Assembly (NCBI GenBank): GCA_963855995.1
Contig: OY979723.1
Coordinates: forward strand, 9,739,013-9,803,012
Source of the DNA: Muricea muricata
Taxonomy: Eukaryota > Cnidaria > Anthozoa > Malacalcyonacea > Plexauridae
Direction of reading: 5' to 3'
DNA: 64,000 nucleotides
Shown: in pieces, positions 32,872 through 44,727 of the stretch
How the letters are laid out: every line of letters begins with the position of its first letter
Position numbering within the stretch: position 1 is the first letter of the stretch
Program-made: the position numbers and the translations under genes
The notes under the pieces: generated by a model
What the model was told of the DNA's origin: nothing
The model's input: only the letters and a program-made list of their open reading frames with translations
The model's database searches: none

Positions 32872-33109
32872 TGGGGTCGGTTATATAAAAGGCTTTTAGC
32901 TTAAACGGTGGATAAGCAAAAATTTAAAAGCGTTCCTATTCATCTTGTAAATAATTGAAGTTAAATTTTATCGACTAAATGTGTAGTTCTATGCGTAGTT
33001 GTTATGTTCCGACCGAAAAGTTTGCTTTCAGTCAATAGTTCATAGGCTTGCTTGATATTTTCGACTTATCCAGCGTTTAAGCTAATCGCCTTTTATACAA
33101 CCGGCCCCA
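32872..33109. mobile_element. TIR element, family G, copy in the C2 flank
   Basis: Ends GGGGTCGGTTATATAAAAGG and CCTTTTATACAACCGGCCCC with inner TTTAGCTTAAACGGTGGATAAG. The empty site is in the C1 flank (AACGACAGCATGATAGG near 23228). Copy at 43707-43936 lacks its right tip. Confidence 0.8.
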
Positions 33110-33145
33110 GCATTATAGGATATTCATGCAATGATAACTAGTTTA

Positions 33146-33780
33146 AGTATAGGTAATAGTATAATTTCGAGTGCAATTACCGAATTACGGATAAACAAGC
33201 ACGAGTGAGTTTTTAAAAACTGCAAAATAGCGCGAGTCCGAAGGACGAGCGCTATTTGCGGTTTTTAAAAACTCACGAGTGCTTGTTTTCCGTAATTGCA
33301 CGAGAAATTATACTATTACTTATTGATAATATAAAAAGGAAATGTTCAAACAAGCATTTTGTACTTACAACTTCGCATTATGCAAGTGCACTCATTCTCG
33401 AATTTCTTCGCTTAAAAAATTCATGTTTATAAAAGCCATGGCTAAAAATTTTATGTACAAAGTTCCAGCATACTTTAGAGTTTGTTTTGTGATCATAATT
33501 GTCAGAGCAGAATCCCAAATTGTGTTGAAATTTCGACGAAATCTTTAAGCAAACGTGAAAATTCGGCCGCCATATTTTTGTTTTTTCTGCGAGTAAATCC
33601 CATCGCTCAAAGAGCTTATTACAGATTTTTGCACTGTTGTTACAGATTTTTGCACTGTTGTTACAGATTTTTGCACTGTGTTACAGATTTTTGCACTGTT
33701 TTGGGTGATGTTTGGGATTAACTGCACTCGAATCAACCAATCACAGCCCAGAAACATTTCCTTGTATATTATTAATAGTG
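33146..33780. mobile_element. Insertion with large hairpin and 21-bp repeats
   Basis: About 630 bp absent from the C1 flank (GTTTAAATAATATAATTGTATG near 23262). It holds a hairpin at 33195-33286 (arms ACAAGCACGAGTGAGTTTTT and its complement around GCGCGAG). Near its right end are four tandem copies of a 21 bp TTACAGATTTTTGCACTGTTG unit (33618-33700). No transposase. Confidence 0.65.
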
Positions 33781-34887
33781 TAATTGTATGTGCTTGTTAA
33801 ATTAGCTTTGGCAACGCTTAGCAGGTTTGTATTCGTGTCTATTGGTTTTGTATTGAAAAAATTCGACTTATGCTGCATTATATGAAAACAAAGAGAATTC
33901 TTTGTTCTTTAGAAAACTCTGCGAGAGCGACAGAGTGTTCGAGAAGGTACTACAGCCACCAGCTATGCCTATAGGGGCATCTGCGCGAATACGAAACAGT
34001 GATTTTCATGGGCTTATTTGAATTACGTTTGACCAATCAACAATGAGAATACTTTGCTACTCCGCCTGCGTAAGCGTAGCCGTACAGGGAAGTTTTAGAA
34101 TGCACGAGTCTGTTGTCGACGATGTCACAAACAGGCTCCTTGATAAATTTATACATTTAATGATATCTACACACTTTCTATGGACATTTGTGGATAATAG
34201 GGACATTAATTGCCTCGTTAAAACTTGTTTTTTTCCTAAGCAGTACGAGACAATCATGCATAGGCCGGGGCAGGGGTGAACGCCTTAGCTAGGCGTCTTG
34301 TTCTATGTAAAAACCCTTCGCCTCCCAATTGCGAAAGAGCTTCCGAGGAGTTGATATATAGCAAGGCCCATATCCAAAAGCTAACGTCTTAGCCTATCTA
34401 TATTCACCAAATGCCTGGTCTTTCCGACCGTCAAGATATATTTCTATGCCGTGTCGAACTAATGTTGCACACTCCATAGTTCTATTACTGTTTTTGACAC
34501 ATCCTGACAGAGCAAACTATGCTCCAGACTCTCCAGTTGCCGCTTACCCGAATATTCTGTGTGTTCTATTTTGCCTCTGTTTATATTGCACCCTGAGGTA
34601 GAGAAGGAAAAACGGGTCGGATACGAGTATTTATAAGTCTCTTATAAGTATTCTTAAGTCTCTTAAGGCTTCTTAGAAACGATGAATTTCAATATTGTTG
34701 TTATTCTTGTATTTTCACCTTCAATATGTTTCGAAAGTCAAACACTTCAATTTCAGAACCGCCCATCCGTTTTTCAATTCGTCATGTGATAAAGCTCACT
34801 TGAAACCGCTCGCTACTTCATTCACAGTCCGCGCCGCAGTATTGAGAAATTATCGACGATCAACAAGGCACAACTCACAAATTACAG

Positions 34888-37371
34888 ATGAACCCGTTGG
34901 ACAGTGCTGGCAGTTCTAATAAAAGTCATAATGAAGAAGGGGAAATAGTATCAAAGGTGTGATTGCTAATTATTATAGGAAAAGCTGCAATAATGTTGTG
35001 TCTTTTTACATGTTAAAAGTAACTAAGTGCATCATTCAAGATCAGTGATCTCAATGTTTTTAACATTTTTAACCTTTGTAGTGCTAAAAATATCGAGTTC
35101 ACTAATTCCGAACGTCTTGATATAATACAGAACGTCTTGAGAATAATATTTCGATCATTAATCAAACAAGACTTATCAGTAAAATTGAAACTGTAAATTT
35201 TCATCTTCAGACAGAATGAAGTACAATATTTTACATCACACATATGTACACTGCTTGTTGAGTCATAGTATCATAATTATAAACATATTCATATCAATTT
35301 TACGTCTTGTTTGAGCGCTATATATTGATTCCCAATATGTCCTCTATATCTGAAATTTGTTTTGTACTTTACTTTTTTGCAACTTTTCGGCTAGTTAGGT
35401 TTCTCAATTGAAGGAGTTGCACTATACCTTAAAGCTCATCTTTCAAAAGGCTATAACTGTGCGCTTAAATCTTTCTAAATTCCCAATAACTTAATTAATT
35501 GGAGAGTCAACAAAACTTAATCAATTCATTTAGTATGATTTGATTTTTTCAGGCAAATGAGATTGCACATGAAAGCGATAGTTGCATTTCTGACAAGGAG
35601 CCGATTTCAGTTTCAATCAACACATTCAGTGTAGAAAGCCAACTTGAAGGTAAAGATTTGAAGAGAAAATTTTCCTGAATAACAATATAGGCACTGGGTA
35701 ACTCCTCTGCGCCTGGCTTTAACCAGGGACATCCAACCAATCGAACACGGGCACCTGGAAAACCATCGAAAGAGGCCCATAAGTCAGTGACATCTCGCGA
35801 CATACCTCGTCGCAACGGTTTAATGTAGCTTTTAAACAGTGTTATTTTCTATGTAAATCCTGTATTCGACAGTTCCAAGACATAATAGTGTCCGGAAGTG
35901 TTTTACTACCAGGCCAAAATATTTTGACGACGAAGGGAGAAAACGTGGGGAGTTCTTGGGCTAGGAGCACTTTATCTTATAACTACGCCACTGGCTCTAG
36001 AAATTAAGTCAGGCTTATTACAGCAAATATGACATTGTTAAAGGTCGTTTTTGAGTGAGTACAACATTTTTTTGCTGTAGGGCAAGCATTGCATCAAATC
36101 AACAATGGCTACGCTCTGGTCATACACAATAGATATTTCAACGAACTTCGATCTAGAAGAGGATCTGAAAAAGATCTTGATGCGATAAAAATATTCTGTA
36201 AGGAAGCAGGTCTCTATCTTGATATAATAGAAAACGTCAGAGTCAACGAGATCCGCCGCCATTGTCGCCAACTCACACGAGATGAAAGTGAATTTCAAAA
36301 ATATGATGGTTTCGTTTGTTTCATACTTAGCCACGGAAACAGGTAATTATCTAGTTTCATTACATACAGTGCAGTGCTTTATATGGATGATGGATTATAG
36401 ATTATTTAGCCTCTGATACTAAACTGAAATCATGATTTAAAAATCATTTCATTGTTATAGGGTATTCTACACGCAATCATAAATGAGTTGAGCTGATGTG
36501 ATAAGTTGATTACATAGAATTTCACACAGAAATTCATCCTCTTCCTCCTATTACATAGAAATGATCCTCTTTGGGTGTCTGCCTGTCGTCAACATCAATG
36601 AACGCCAGCAACCTCTTTAGTATTGACTACAACAATCGCCTGCTCAACTTCTTGTCCTGGTCGATCTTTCTCTATCTCTTTTTGACCATCGACCATTTGA
36701 CCATCTCTACATTACAAATACTTAACTCCTTCCCTTCTTTAAAATCCCCGAAGGTCCAAGCTCTTTTACTTGACTACAACACCTTTTTGTGCCCTTTATA
36801 ACTTTAAGGATTGCACGTAATTAGCAAAAGTTACTCAACATCCTGATCCGTGAAAGTTGCACTTAGGACTATTTACATTTTCGCTTGTACATTCTTTAGT
36901 TCTGGTATCTGTGGAGTGTACGGCGAAACAATAAGCGTCGAAGAAATTGTATCCTATTTCAAAGAAAACAACGACCTTCGCGGAAAACCTAAATTGTTCT
37001 TAATCCACGTTTGTCGAGCTGGCATCGAAGACGACAACCCCTGGATTGATTACAAAAAAACCTTATGCCCACTAGATTCACCCGACATCCTGGTCGCATA
37101 TTCAACAATCGGCGAATTATCCTACCGGGATATTGACAATGGATCATGGTTTATCCAAACTCTGCTCAAGCAGATTAGCACGCATGCGTACAACAAACAC
37201 TTGATGGACATAATGATTTTGGTGAATAAAAAGATAGCTGAGAGCGAACTGAGTGGTTACAGACAAATGCCACAGCAGGTTTCGACATTGACAAAATTTG
37301 TGTACTTCAAGATGGCAGAGGTTGGGAAGGCCTCCCAAATGCGAAAGAGCTTCCGAGGAGTTGATACATAG
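34888..37371 (+). CDS. Caspase B4 (4-exon model), C terminus replaced
   Basis: Exons: 34888-34956 (MNPLDSAGSSNKSHNEEG; donor GTGTGA, weaker than the GTGAGA of B3), 35553-35649, 36081-36342 (RRGSEKD, FILSHGN), 36900-37371. Nearly identical to B3, including IHVCRA with the Gln-to-His change at the active site. One codon (Tyr) is missing after AYSTI. After YFKMAEVGK the sequence switches to ASQMRKSFRGVDT because of the inserted patch at 37331-37864, so the last residues differ from B3. Probably the same altered or dead protease class as B3. Confidence 0.8.
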
Positions 37372-37864
37372 CGAGACCCATATTCAGTGTTCAGCAAAGT
37401 ACTCAAAATTTTTACTTAAGTAAAAGTGAAAAGTAACACCTGAATTTTTATTTAAATAAAAGTAAAAATATTGCCTGAAAATTTTACCTGAGTAAAAGTA
37501 AAAGTATTTCCTGAAAATTTTACTTAAGTAAAAGTAAAAATATTGCCTGAAAATTTTACTTAAGCGAAAGAAAAGTATTAGAAAAATATACTTAAGTAAA
37601 AGTACTACTGAAATAGAATATAAATTCGCAAACCATTTCATTTGGCAAATAAAAATTGCTAATAGAAAGGTTAAAGCAGTAATAGAACACTCAGATATGA
37701 GCCAAGCACATTCAAACCAGACCGCTCACTGCTAACTCCGCTAAATACTTTTTTACTTTGCCAAAATATAACAAAAGTAACGAAGTGAAAAAGTAAATAT
37801 TTACCAAAAATCGTTCTTCGTTACAAGTAAAAAGTACTTCATAAAAAGAATACTTCGTTTCAAG
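37331..37864. other. 534-bp patch copied from a 44.7-45.2 kb-like locus
   Basis: Bounded by AAGG/CCTCCCAAATGC on the left and CAAG/AGACAGACG on the right. The interior matches 44674-45208 (535 bp) in order, including part of a hAT-type MITE. In B3 the same interval is about 173 bp of unrelated sequence (26787-26959). Confidence 0.85.
37385..37864. mobile_element. hAT-type MITE (ACTTAAGTAAAAGTA repeats), right end missing
   Basis: Starts CAGTGTTCAGCAAAGTACTC and carries repeated TTTTACTTAAGTAAAAGTAAA blocks. It is cut at TTCGTTTCAAG, whereas the full copy (44728-45275) continues to GGCTAACACTG. Confidence 0.85.
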
Positions 37865-38909
37865 AGACAGACGTGTTTCCCTTGCAGCGCGCCAATTTTA
37901 CGGGTTGAAAATTCAATCGGAGGCGGAGCTAAATATTGCCGCTAATTATTGTTCATCACAGAGTAGTTTATAATAATTAATTTAATTATGTATATGTATG
38001 CAATATTTATTTACGATTTACAAAGTATAAACAGAATTATAAACAAGATTAACAACGCCGAATATTAAAATTAAGGTGGCTCCCTACTATTTTAGTTCAA
38101 AAGTGCATTGTAGCCGTTAAGACCCTCGCATTTCCACATCTTTCATGATAAAAATATGAAATTCAGTACAAGTGTTATTGAAGTCTTACTGAAGATTTTA
38201 TGGTTGTGATTGTGTGCTAGAAGGTTGTTGCCATGGCAACAAATGGATTAGAACATGGCTTACTTTTCGTCTTCTTCCCACAATTTTCGGGATTTCCTTC
38301 GGTGAATTATTTTTTAATTGAACAAGTTGCATGATATTGGCGTAATCGTTTCACTTACACATTTAAAAAAAATTTAATCGATACATTTTTTTTATTATTC
38401 TCCAAAATGTTAAAAATCGATATTAAAAAAAATTCCTTAGATTAAAATTTACAAAAATGTGACATTACAAGCGTCTGAGCGAGGTTAATTGATGAGCAAA
38501 ATTTAAAAAAAATTCACCGAAGAAAACGGGCGAAATTTGTAGTCAAATTTCATTAAATTTCATTATATTTTTTTGCTCTAACGTCATAAAATTTTTGAAA
38601 TCACGCGTGGAATCCGGTACAAGTCACCTATACGACCCTCATGTAATATGACACGCCACGTGTTAAAAATAGCATTTACTCGGACAAACATTGCGCGATT
38701 TATGCATAGATACTATTACACGAAGGCATAACTAGCGAGCAAAGTTTGTTTTTTCCCGTTTTTACGATAGAAACTGGAGAAATTGTTGAAATTTATTACT
38801 CTGTTTATTATTTAACGTATTCAAACGAGCAAAAAAGGTTTAAAAATTTAGTTTAACGGTGGATTATTGTGCTTGATTATTGTTGTCGTGTCCGACTACC
38901 GAGTATACT
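37865..38909. other. 3' flank of B4, copy of 26955-28004
   Basis: Matches the B3 flank base for base with few changes, including AGGTGGCTCCCTAC at 38071. Non-coding. Confidence 0.8.
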
Positions 38910-39232
38910 ATGGTTAAGAGATGTGCTTGGGGTACATGTAAAACTGACTCGCGCTATCCTGAAAGGTTGATAAAGGGTGGAAAAGTTATAAATTTTCATC
39001 TTTTCCTTCCGAGAAAAAATTAAAAGAACGTAGGGAATTGTGGATTCGTTCTTGTAGCCGGGCAGATGACTTTAAATGTACGAAGGATTGCTACATATGC
39101 AGCTTGCATTTTGTGGGAGAGAACGGGCCGACCGACAAAGATCCATATCCTGTTCCAGCTACAGCTAGTAGAGAAAAAGTTTGTTTTTTTGTATGTATAC
39201 TGTATGTCTACATATTACTTTTTATTCAGTAA
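38910..39232 (+). pseudogene. THAP-domain protein fragment, copy 2
   Basis: Same C2CH THAP pattern and the same frameshift as 28005-28327, with a Ser-to-Cys change (KDCYICSLHF). It travelled with the C-B duplication. Confidence 0.85.
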
Positions 39233-39369
39233 TTTAAACTTCATTTAAAAACCTGCGCCATGGTAGGCTGTTTACATGTGTACATGACCTTAAGATGACC
39301 TAACGAGTACGACACATAATTTGCATTCCCACAATGTATAATATTTGGTGTTTTTTAATAGATCAAGCG

Positions 39370-40053
39370 GCTTTATAGAAGGTTGAAAAAGGGTGGAACA
39401 TAGCGCTTTTGCATCTAGTCGGCCATTTACAATCTTGAGCGTTCCAACCCCACTGGCTCCCATGCATCCCCATACGTAGATTTTCCATCTCCATGTTTAA
39501 CCGTGGATACGAGGCATTCTGGGTGGTACTCCTCTCCTACTCGTCGTCTAACAAATGCTCTTCTTCCCGGAATCATGTCAAAAATCGATTCGTCAGAAAA
39601 CAACATCCTTCCCCACTGCTCGTCTGTTCAATTTTTCCGCTCTTTACACCACTGCAATCTCTCCTTTTTGTGTGCATTTGTGCGAAGTGGCTTCTTCCTG
39701 GCAACACAGCCCTTCAACCCACTCTCTAGTAGTCTTCTTCTAATTGTGCTGGAACACACAACTGTCCCTGTGCAGCCCGCAAATTCCCTCTTTAGTCCTT
39801 TAGATATTGCTTTTCTGTTAGATAGAGACAGACGCTTTAGAAGACGGTCTTGGCGCTTTGATGTTACGCGAGGTGGACCAGTCCTAACTCTGTCCTTCAC
39901 TGTGCCAGTTTCTTCCTTTTTCTTCAGTATTTCTTGAACAGCACACAGGCTAATCTTCTGCTTCCTGGCAATAGCACGTTGACGGTATCCTTCCTTTTCC
40001 AAAATGACCACTTCAGCTCTTTCTTCCACTGTCAAGTTCCTTTTCTTTGCCAT
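39370..40053 (-). pseudogene. Tc1/mariner transposase N-terminal relic, copy 2
   Basis: As the first copy, but the codon after EFAG is TGC (Cys), so the frame stays open to KERKN. There the expected Trp is TGA. Helix-turn-helix and FSDES remain; the rest of the catalytic domain is gone. Confidence 0.85.
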
Positions 40054-42320
40054 CTTAAGCCACTTTCACTTTGAGCAATTTAACTTCAACAATTTATATC
40101 TAACAAATACTTATTGTAGTTGTGGGACACGTATACAATATGTATTTGAAGTGAAGTGTGCGTATACGCTTTCTGGAGTAAGCACCAGCACGTGGAGCAA
40201 AATAAATTGCAACAAATATGAAATTGAAGTTTCATTTACTTGTGTTTCAGAGTCTGACCTATGATAATGATAATATAAGGAAAAAAACATACTCCGAATA
40301 ATAATGCTACAAGGGGATATAGCTGGGAATTGCTTATTTTTGCTCTGAAAATTGGATTTCGTGCACTGGGACTCATAGGGGGGGGGGAGGGTGGGGGGGG
40401 GGGGGGGTAGAAAATGGGAACTAAATGGTTTAAGATTTGATTAAGAAAGCGACTAGGACTATGGAATTTAGTAAAATTTCGGTGGGAAAGAGGAAATAAA
40501 AGATGGTTAGACTAACAACAGCCCAGCGAGTGTCTGCAGTAACATCTTGTACATAAACACAAAGCGTAGCGCAAGTGCAAATCGTTTTTACATTAAGGGC
40601 AGTTTTACATACTTCAGCCAATCATCGATGTACATAAAGTGAATTAAATTTCCACAGCAATAAAGGCATGATAACGTGCAAGAGTGACTTCTAAAGGGGA
40701 AACCCTCCGATGATGGCAAGAATTGGACATAATGGACACCATTCCCCTTTTAGACAAACTTTTGAATTAGGCATGTTCATTAGCACAGCTGAAAAGAGCA
40801 TCCTAAATTTAGTAAAGTTGTAAAGTTTTGTTGCAAAACATTGTAAAATGTTGGAAATATAGTCCTGTGAATTTTTCAAATTTTGTATACTTTTGTATTA
40901 CGCATGGAAAAGTGTAATCAGATTTCGAAATGTGAATGGCCATTAGATATACATTAAAATTTGCATCTCAGTAATTTGCATCTCAGTAATTTGCATGCAC
41001 GATTAGCTTATCGTTTAGAAACGTCTAGAGATGAACAAAAATAGACTATGTTGAAGGTCGAAAACCGCAAGATAAAAGAATAATGTACAATACGAAGCAA
41101 CACTAGCATTCCCACTCTCATGAAATTGGATTGAAACCGAACTGTTTTTGCTTTATGAACCCTGAGCTGTTTAAAGATATAAAAGGTCAGCAAATTTTTA
41201 ATTGGCCATTATGTGGGCGTTTCTATATTAAATGACCTTGCACTTCATGTCGAAAACCGCAAGGATCATAACATTTATCAACATTGTTTCTAAGTTATGT
41301 ATATCATTTTGTTTACATCCGCCATGAAACGGCCAGATAACTTAATAACCGAATGTGCTATAACTATGTTTTTCATTTTTTTTATTGCTCGACTCTATAA
41401 AACCTTGTTCACACTTGTCGCTGAGGTATAAGACAAATATTAGGTTGCTTCTGCAATGGAATAGAATTCACTCAATCACATGGGCATTTCCTTTATAGAA
41501 CTTATTGAAACTTTGTAATAATGTTCAATAAAGAAAATTGTAAGTCCACCAGAAGTTTGGAACCGAAGTAAAGTATACTTAATGATTTGGATTATAGTCA
41601 TTGTCAAACCAATGACTTTGAAATAGAGTCGAAGTATATCACCGCAAAACTGTTGTCTTGTTGTTAACAGCTCATATCTTGAGTTTACAAGACGTTGTTT
41701 TTCGGAGAATGTTTTTTCTTATATTTTATTAAATTATCTGCTGGTAAAGGTCATAGGAGTAGACTGCTGGATAATTGCGGCGGCGGCGGGGGGTGCATGG
41801 GGGTAGTATTTATACTGTTATTCATACCATTAAAGAAGCCGTTATATGAAGGCAATTTACCGACCTAACCGAGTTGAATTTTATCAATAAAATTTCCTGG
41901 ACAGCAAAATGACATTGCCTCCAAACTAAACCAACTATTCTTTGCAACTTCGTCTAATGCAAGTTTTAAAGACAAATGAAGATTCTAAACAAACGAATCA
42001 ACTCGGTTAGCCAGTAAACTCGACTCAATGTAACAGCCCCCCCCCCCCCCAAGTATAAATTGCCGGTTTAGTTGCTCGAAGATTTTCTAAGAACTGTTTA
42101 CACTACAGGGCAAGTAGCTTCCTATTCTTATTCTGGCGTATGTAATTGAGAAAATGTGTGTAGATGTTACATTTCAAAATTTGCCTGATAACAATTGCAT
42201 GTAATTTGTCGTATGTTGTTTTAAACCACCTTCAAAAGCTCATCTTCAAAATTTTGAATCAGTGTTACTGTGTATCAATGTTATTTGGTATCGGTTATCA
42301 TATGAATTGTTGTTATATAT
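40054..42320. other. Intergenic between Tc1 relic and C3
   Basis: Contains a poly-G tract (40379-40408), a half copy of foldback family F (40735-40916), and from 41276 the C-gene 3' flank shared with 29638-31040, including the TATA-like AAGTATAAATTG at 42051. An extra segment at about 40535-41275 is absent from the first unit. No gene seen. Confidence 0.6.
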
Positions 42321-43301
42321 TCAAGATCTTATAATGGCGCGCTCAGGTGCATCAGTTCTTCGCTCTTGTGGATCAGATGCACTAGTTGTACTCATCCTTC
42401 GCCCTTGTTCATTAGGTGTAGTTGTTCTATGCATTACTCGCTGTCGTTGATTAAAACTGAAAGTTCTATTCGTCTTCCGCCTTTGTGGCTCAGATGCACT
42501 CATTCTTCGCTCTGGTTCATTAGGTGTAGTAGTCCTATACATCCCTGGCTCTCGTTCGCGAAGATACACTGGCTTTCTCAATGTGCTCTCAAAACACGAC
42601 ATTTGCTTCCTGCCATGATAATCCAACCTTGCAACACGTTTGTTAACAATACTAAGTAAATCCGTCAAATTCATGCCATGGTCACGTTCATTTAAAACTT
42701 CCATCAAAACAGTAATAAACCACGAGCCCTGTGTCACATCTCTGTACGATTCATATCCATCTACTGTCGAGTAAGCAACTAGTGTATCTGCTTCAATAGG
42801 AATTCGAGCAGGAATGATTGGAGGACTATCAGGTTGCACCGTATCGACTCCTCCGTCAGAATTTCTGCCTCTGCAATTTTGCATGAAGAAAAGTTTTGGC
42901 TTATTTGCTAAAGAAACTATGCCCCTAAACTTGCTGATGACATTATTGACAGTAATGCTGTTACCATCAGTTCCATATATAACATCTCCCTCGTCTCCGT
43001 GGCTAGATATGAAAACAAGTAGAGCATCGTAGAGTCTGAATGCTGTTTTGGAAAAGCTCTCGCAAACTTGTATCATTTCCTCCGCTGTCAGATCATCACG
43101 ATAAAAGTAAGTGAAACCAAAGCTTCTACAAAACGCCAGAATTTTCGTTTTGTCATACTGCGCTCCTGGTCGGTTTGGAAGCCACAAATTTCTCATTCTG
43201 CTTCGAAATATGGTATTGGTTATGACCAACGCAATACCTTTACCAATTACAAATTGATCATTGTCGAATTCATCTCTCAATGACAACGACCGCGATGCCA
43301 T
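42321..43301 (-). CDS. Caspase C3, intact repeat-tailed caspase
   Basis: Intronless, 326 residues, best-preserved member. GKGIALVITNT (20-30), pocket Arg 44 in NRPGAQYD, catalytic His 101 in SSHGDEGDVIYG, catalytic Cys 143 in FFMQNCRGRN, small subunit from about 170 with SYRD (Arg 187) and GSWFIT (192-197). The caspase fold ends near 248 (LRKPVYLRER). The tail of about 78 residues has degenerate 13-residue repeats (YRTTTPNEPERRMS, MHRTTTPNEQGRRMS) rich in Arg, Thr and Ser. The prodomain is only about 20 residues with no CARD or DED, like effector caspases. Head to head with B5. The start is the first Met, shared by all three paralogues. Confidence 0.92.
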   Translation of the reverse strand: MASRSLSLRDEFDNDQFVIGKGIALVITNTIFRSRMRNLWLPNRPGAQYDKTKILAFCRSFGFTYFYRDDLTAEEMIQVCESFSKTAFRLYDALLVFISSHGDEGDVIYGTDGNSITVNNVISKFRGIVSLANKPKLFFMQNCRGRNSDGGVDTVQPDSPPIIPARIPIEADTLVAYSTVDGYESYRDVTQGSWFITVLMEVLNERDHGMNLTDLLSIVNKRVARLDYHGRKQMSCFESTLRKPVYLREREPGMYRTTTPNEPERRMSASEPQRRKTNRTFSFNQRQRVMHRTTTPNEQGRRMSTTSASDPQERRTDAPERAIIRS

Positions 43302-43706
43302 GATTTAAGATGAAACGTAGGATTTAAATGTTTATTTTTGAAAGAATTTCTCCCCAACCGGGAACATTGTCGCTGCTCATGCACTCTATGCTCATAGTAT
43401 GTGTGGTATTTGTTGCGAAAAATATTTTTTGAAAAAAAGGTGCTTTCCAACAGTCTTGTGACTCAAGATTCACTAATATGACGACACTGTCACGCTAATC
43501 ATTCAAAAGCACCACTCAAAAAGTCCGATTTAAAAAGCTACTTTGTCATTGTTGATAAATATGATTGTTCCCATGAATGCACAAAGAATGTTATGCATTT
43601 AATTTTTTATGTAAAAATGAAAAAAAAAATGGCCACATAGCAAAGTGGCGTAGTAGTTTTTTATTCGTTCCTGTACGTTCCAATTCATGAGTATTATATA
43701 AACGAC

Positions 43707-43936
43707 TGGGGTCGGTTATATAAAAGGCTTTTAGCTTAAACGGTGAATAAGCAAAAATTTAAAAGCGTTTCTACTCATCTTGTAAATAATTGAAGTTAAA
43801 TTTCATCGACTAAATATGTAGTTCTATGCGTAGTTGTTATGGTCCGACCGAAAAGTTTGCTTTCAGTCAATAGTTCATAGGCTTGCTTGATATTTTCGAC
43901 TTATTCAGCGTTTAAGCTAATCGCCTTTTATACAAC
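43707..43936. mobile_element. TIR element, family G, right tip lost
   Basis: As 32872-33109 but ends at CGCCTTTTATACAAC, directly followed by unrelated sequence and the Penelope-like inverted repeat. Confidence 0.75.
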
Positions 43937-44006
43937 GTTTGCATGGTGAATACAATATACTTGTTAAGCTTTGTGGAAACACCACGTAAATTTATTATTG
44001 CAGAGC

Positions 44007-44036
44007 TTTCGATCCGTAAGCTCGGATCTTCGTCAG
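44007..44036 (-). ncRNA. Hammerhead ribozyme-like core (left arm)
   Basis: Minus strand reads CTGACGA, stem GATCCG, loop, stem CGGATT-type partner, then GAAA: the CUGANGA/GAAA hammerhead core with a 6 bp stem II. The cleavage site and stems I/III are not evident in the single arm. Confidence 0.5.
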
Positions 44037-44172
44037 TGCTATAATAATATTATTATAATAATATTATAATAATGATAATGAAAAAAAAATGGCCACAGAG
44101 CAAAGTGGCGTAGTTTTTATTCGTTCCTGTTTTTGATTTTTCATTTATTATTATAATGATATTATTATAGCA

Positions 44173-44202
44173 CTGACGAAGATCCGAGCTTACGGATCGA
44201 AA
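44173..44202 (+). ncRNA. Hammerhead ribozyme-like core (right arm)
   Basis: CTGACGA, then GATCCG and CGGATC pairing perfectly around AGCTTA, then GAAA. Flanking TTATTATAGCA and TGCAATAATAA can also pair. Known association: Penelope-like elements carry such ribozymes. Activity is not shown. Confidence 0.55.
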
Positions 44203-44727
44203 GCTCTGCAATAATAAATTTATGTGGTGTTTCCACAAAGCTTAACAAGTATAAAGAGAATTCTATGTTCTTTAGAAAACTTTGCGAGAGACAGAGTGTT
44301 TGAGAAGGTACTAAAGCGACCAGCTAGGGGCATCTGCGCGAAAATGAAACAGTGATTTTCATTGGCTTATTTGAATTACGTTTGACCAATCAACAATAAG
44401 AATACTTTGCTACTCCGCCTGCGTAAGCGTAGCCGTATAGGGAAGTCTTAAAATGCCCGAGTCTGTTGTCGACGATGTCACAAACAGGCTCTGTGATAAA
44501 TTTATACATTTAATGATATCTAGACACTTTCTATTGACATTTGTGGATAATAGGGACATTAATTGCCTCGTTATAACTTGTTTTTTTCCTCAGCAGTACG
44601 AGACAATCATGTGTTAGCCGCGGCAGGAGTGAACGCCTTAGCTAGGCGTCTTGTTCTATGCAGAAAACCTTTGCCACCCAATTGCGAAAGAGCTTCCGAG
44701 GAGTTGATACATAGCAAGACCCATATT

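Larger units (their letters stand above)
32468..34887. other. Intergenic region between head-to-head C2 and B4
   Basis: Same framework as 22879-24327 but longer because of insertions at 32872-33109 and about 33146-33780. A block reading TGGCCACAGAGCAAAGTGGC (32799) is shared with 43629 and 44089. No coding exon recognised before 34888. Confidence 0.65.
43955..44253. mobile_element. Inverted pair of Penelope-like tails
   Basis: Arms of about 120 bp (TATACTTGTTAAGCTTTGTGG on the left, its complement on the right) face each other around an AT-rich spacer holding TGGCCACAGAGCAAAGTGGC. Each arm includes a hammerhead-like core. Such cores are known from Penelope-like retroelements. No coding sequence remains here. 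Confidence 0.65.
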
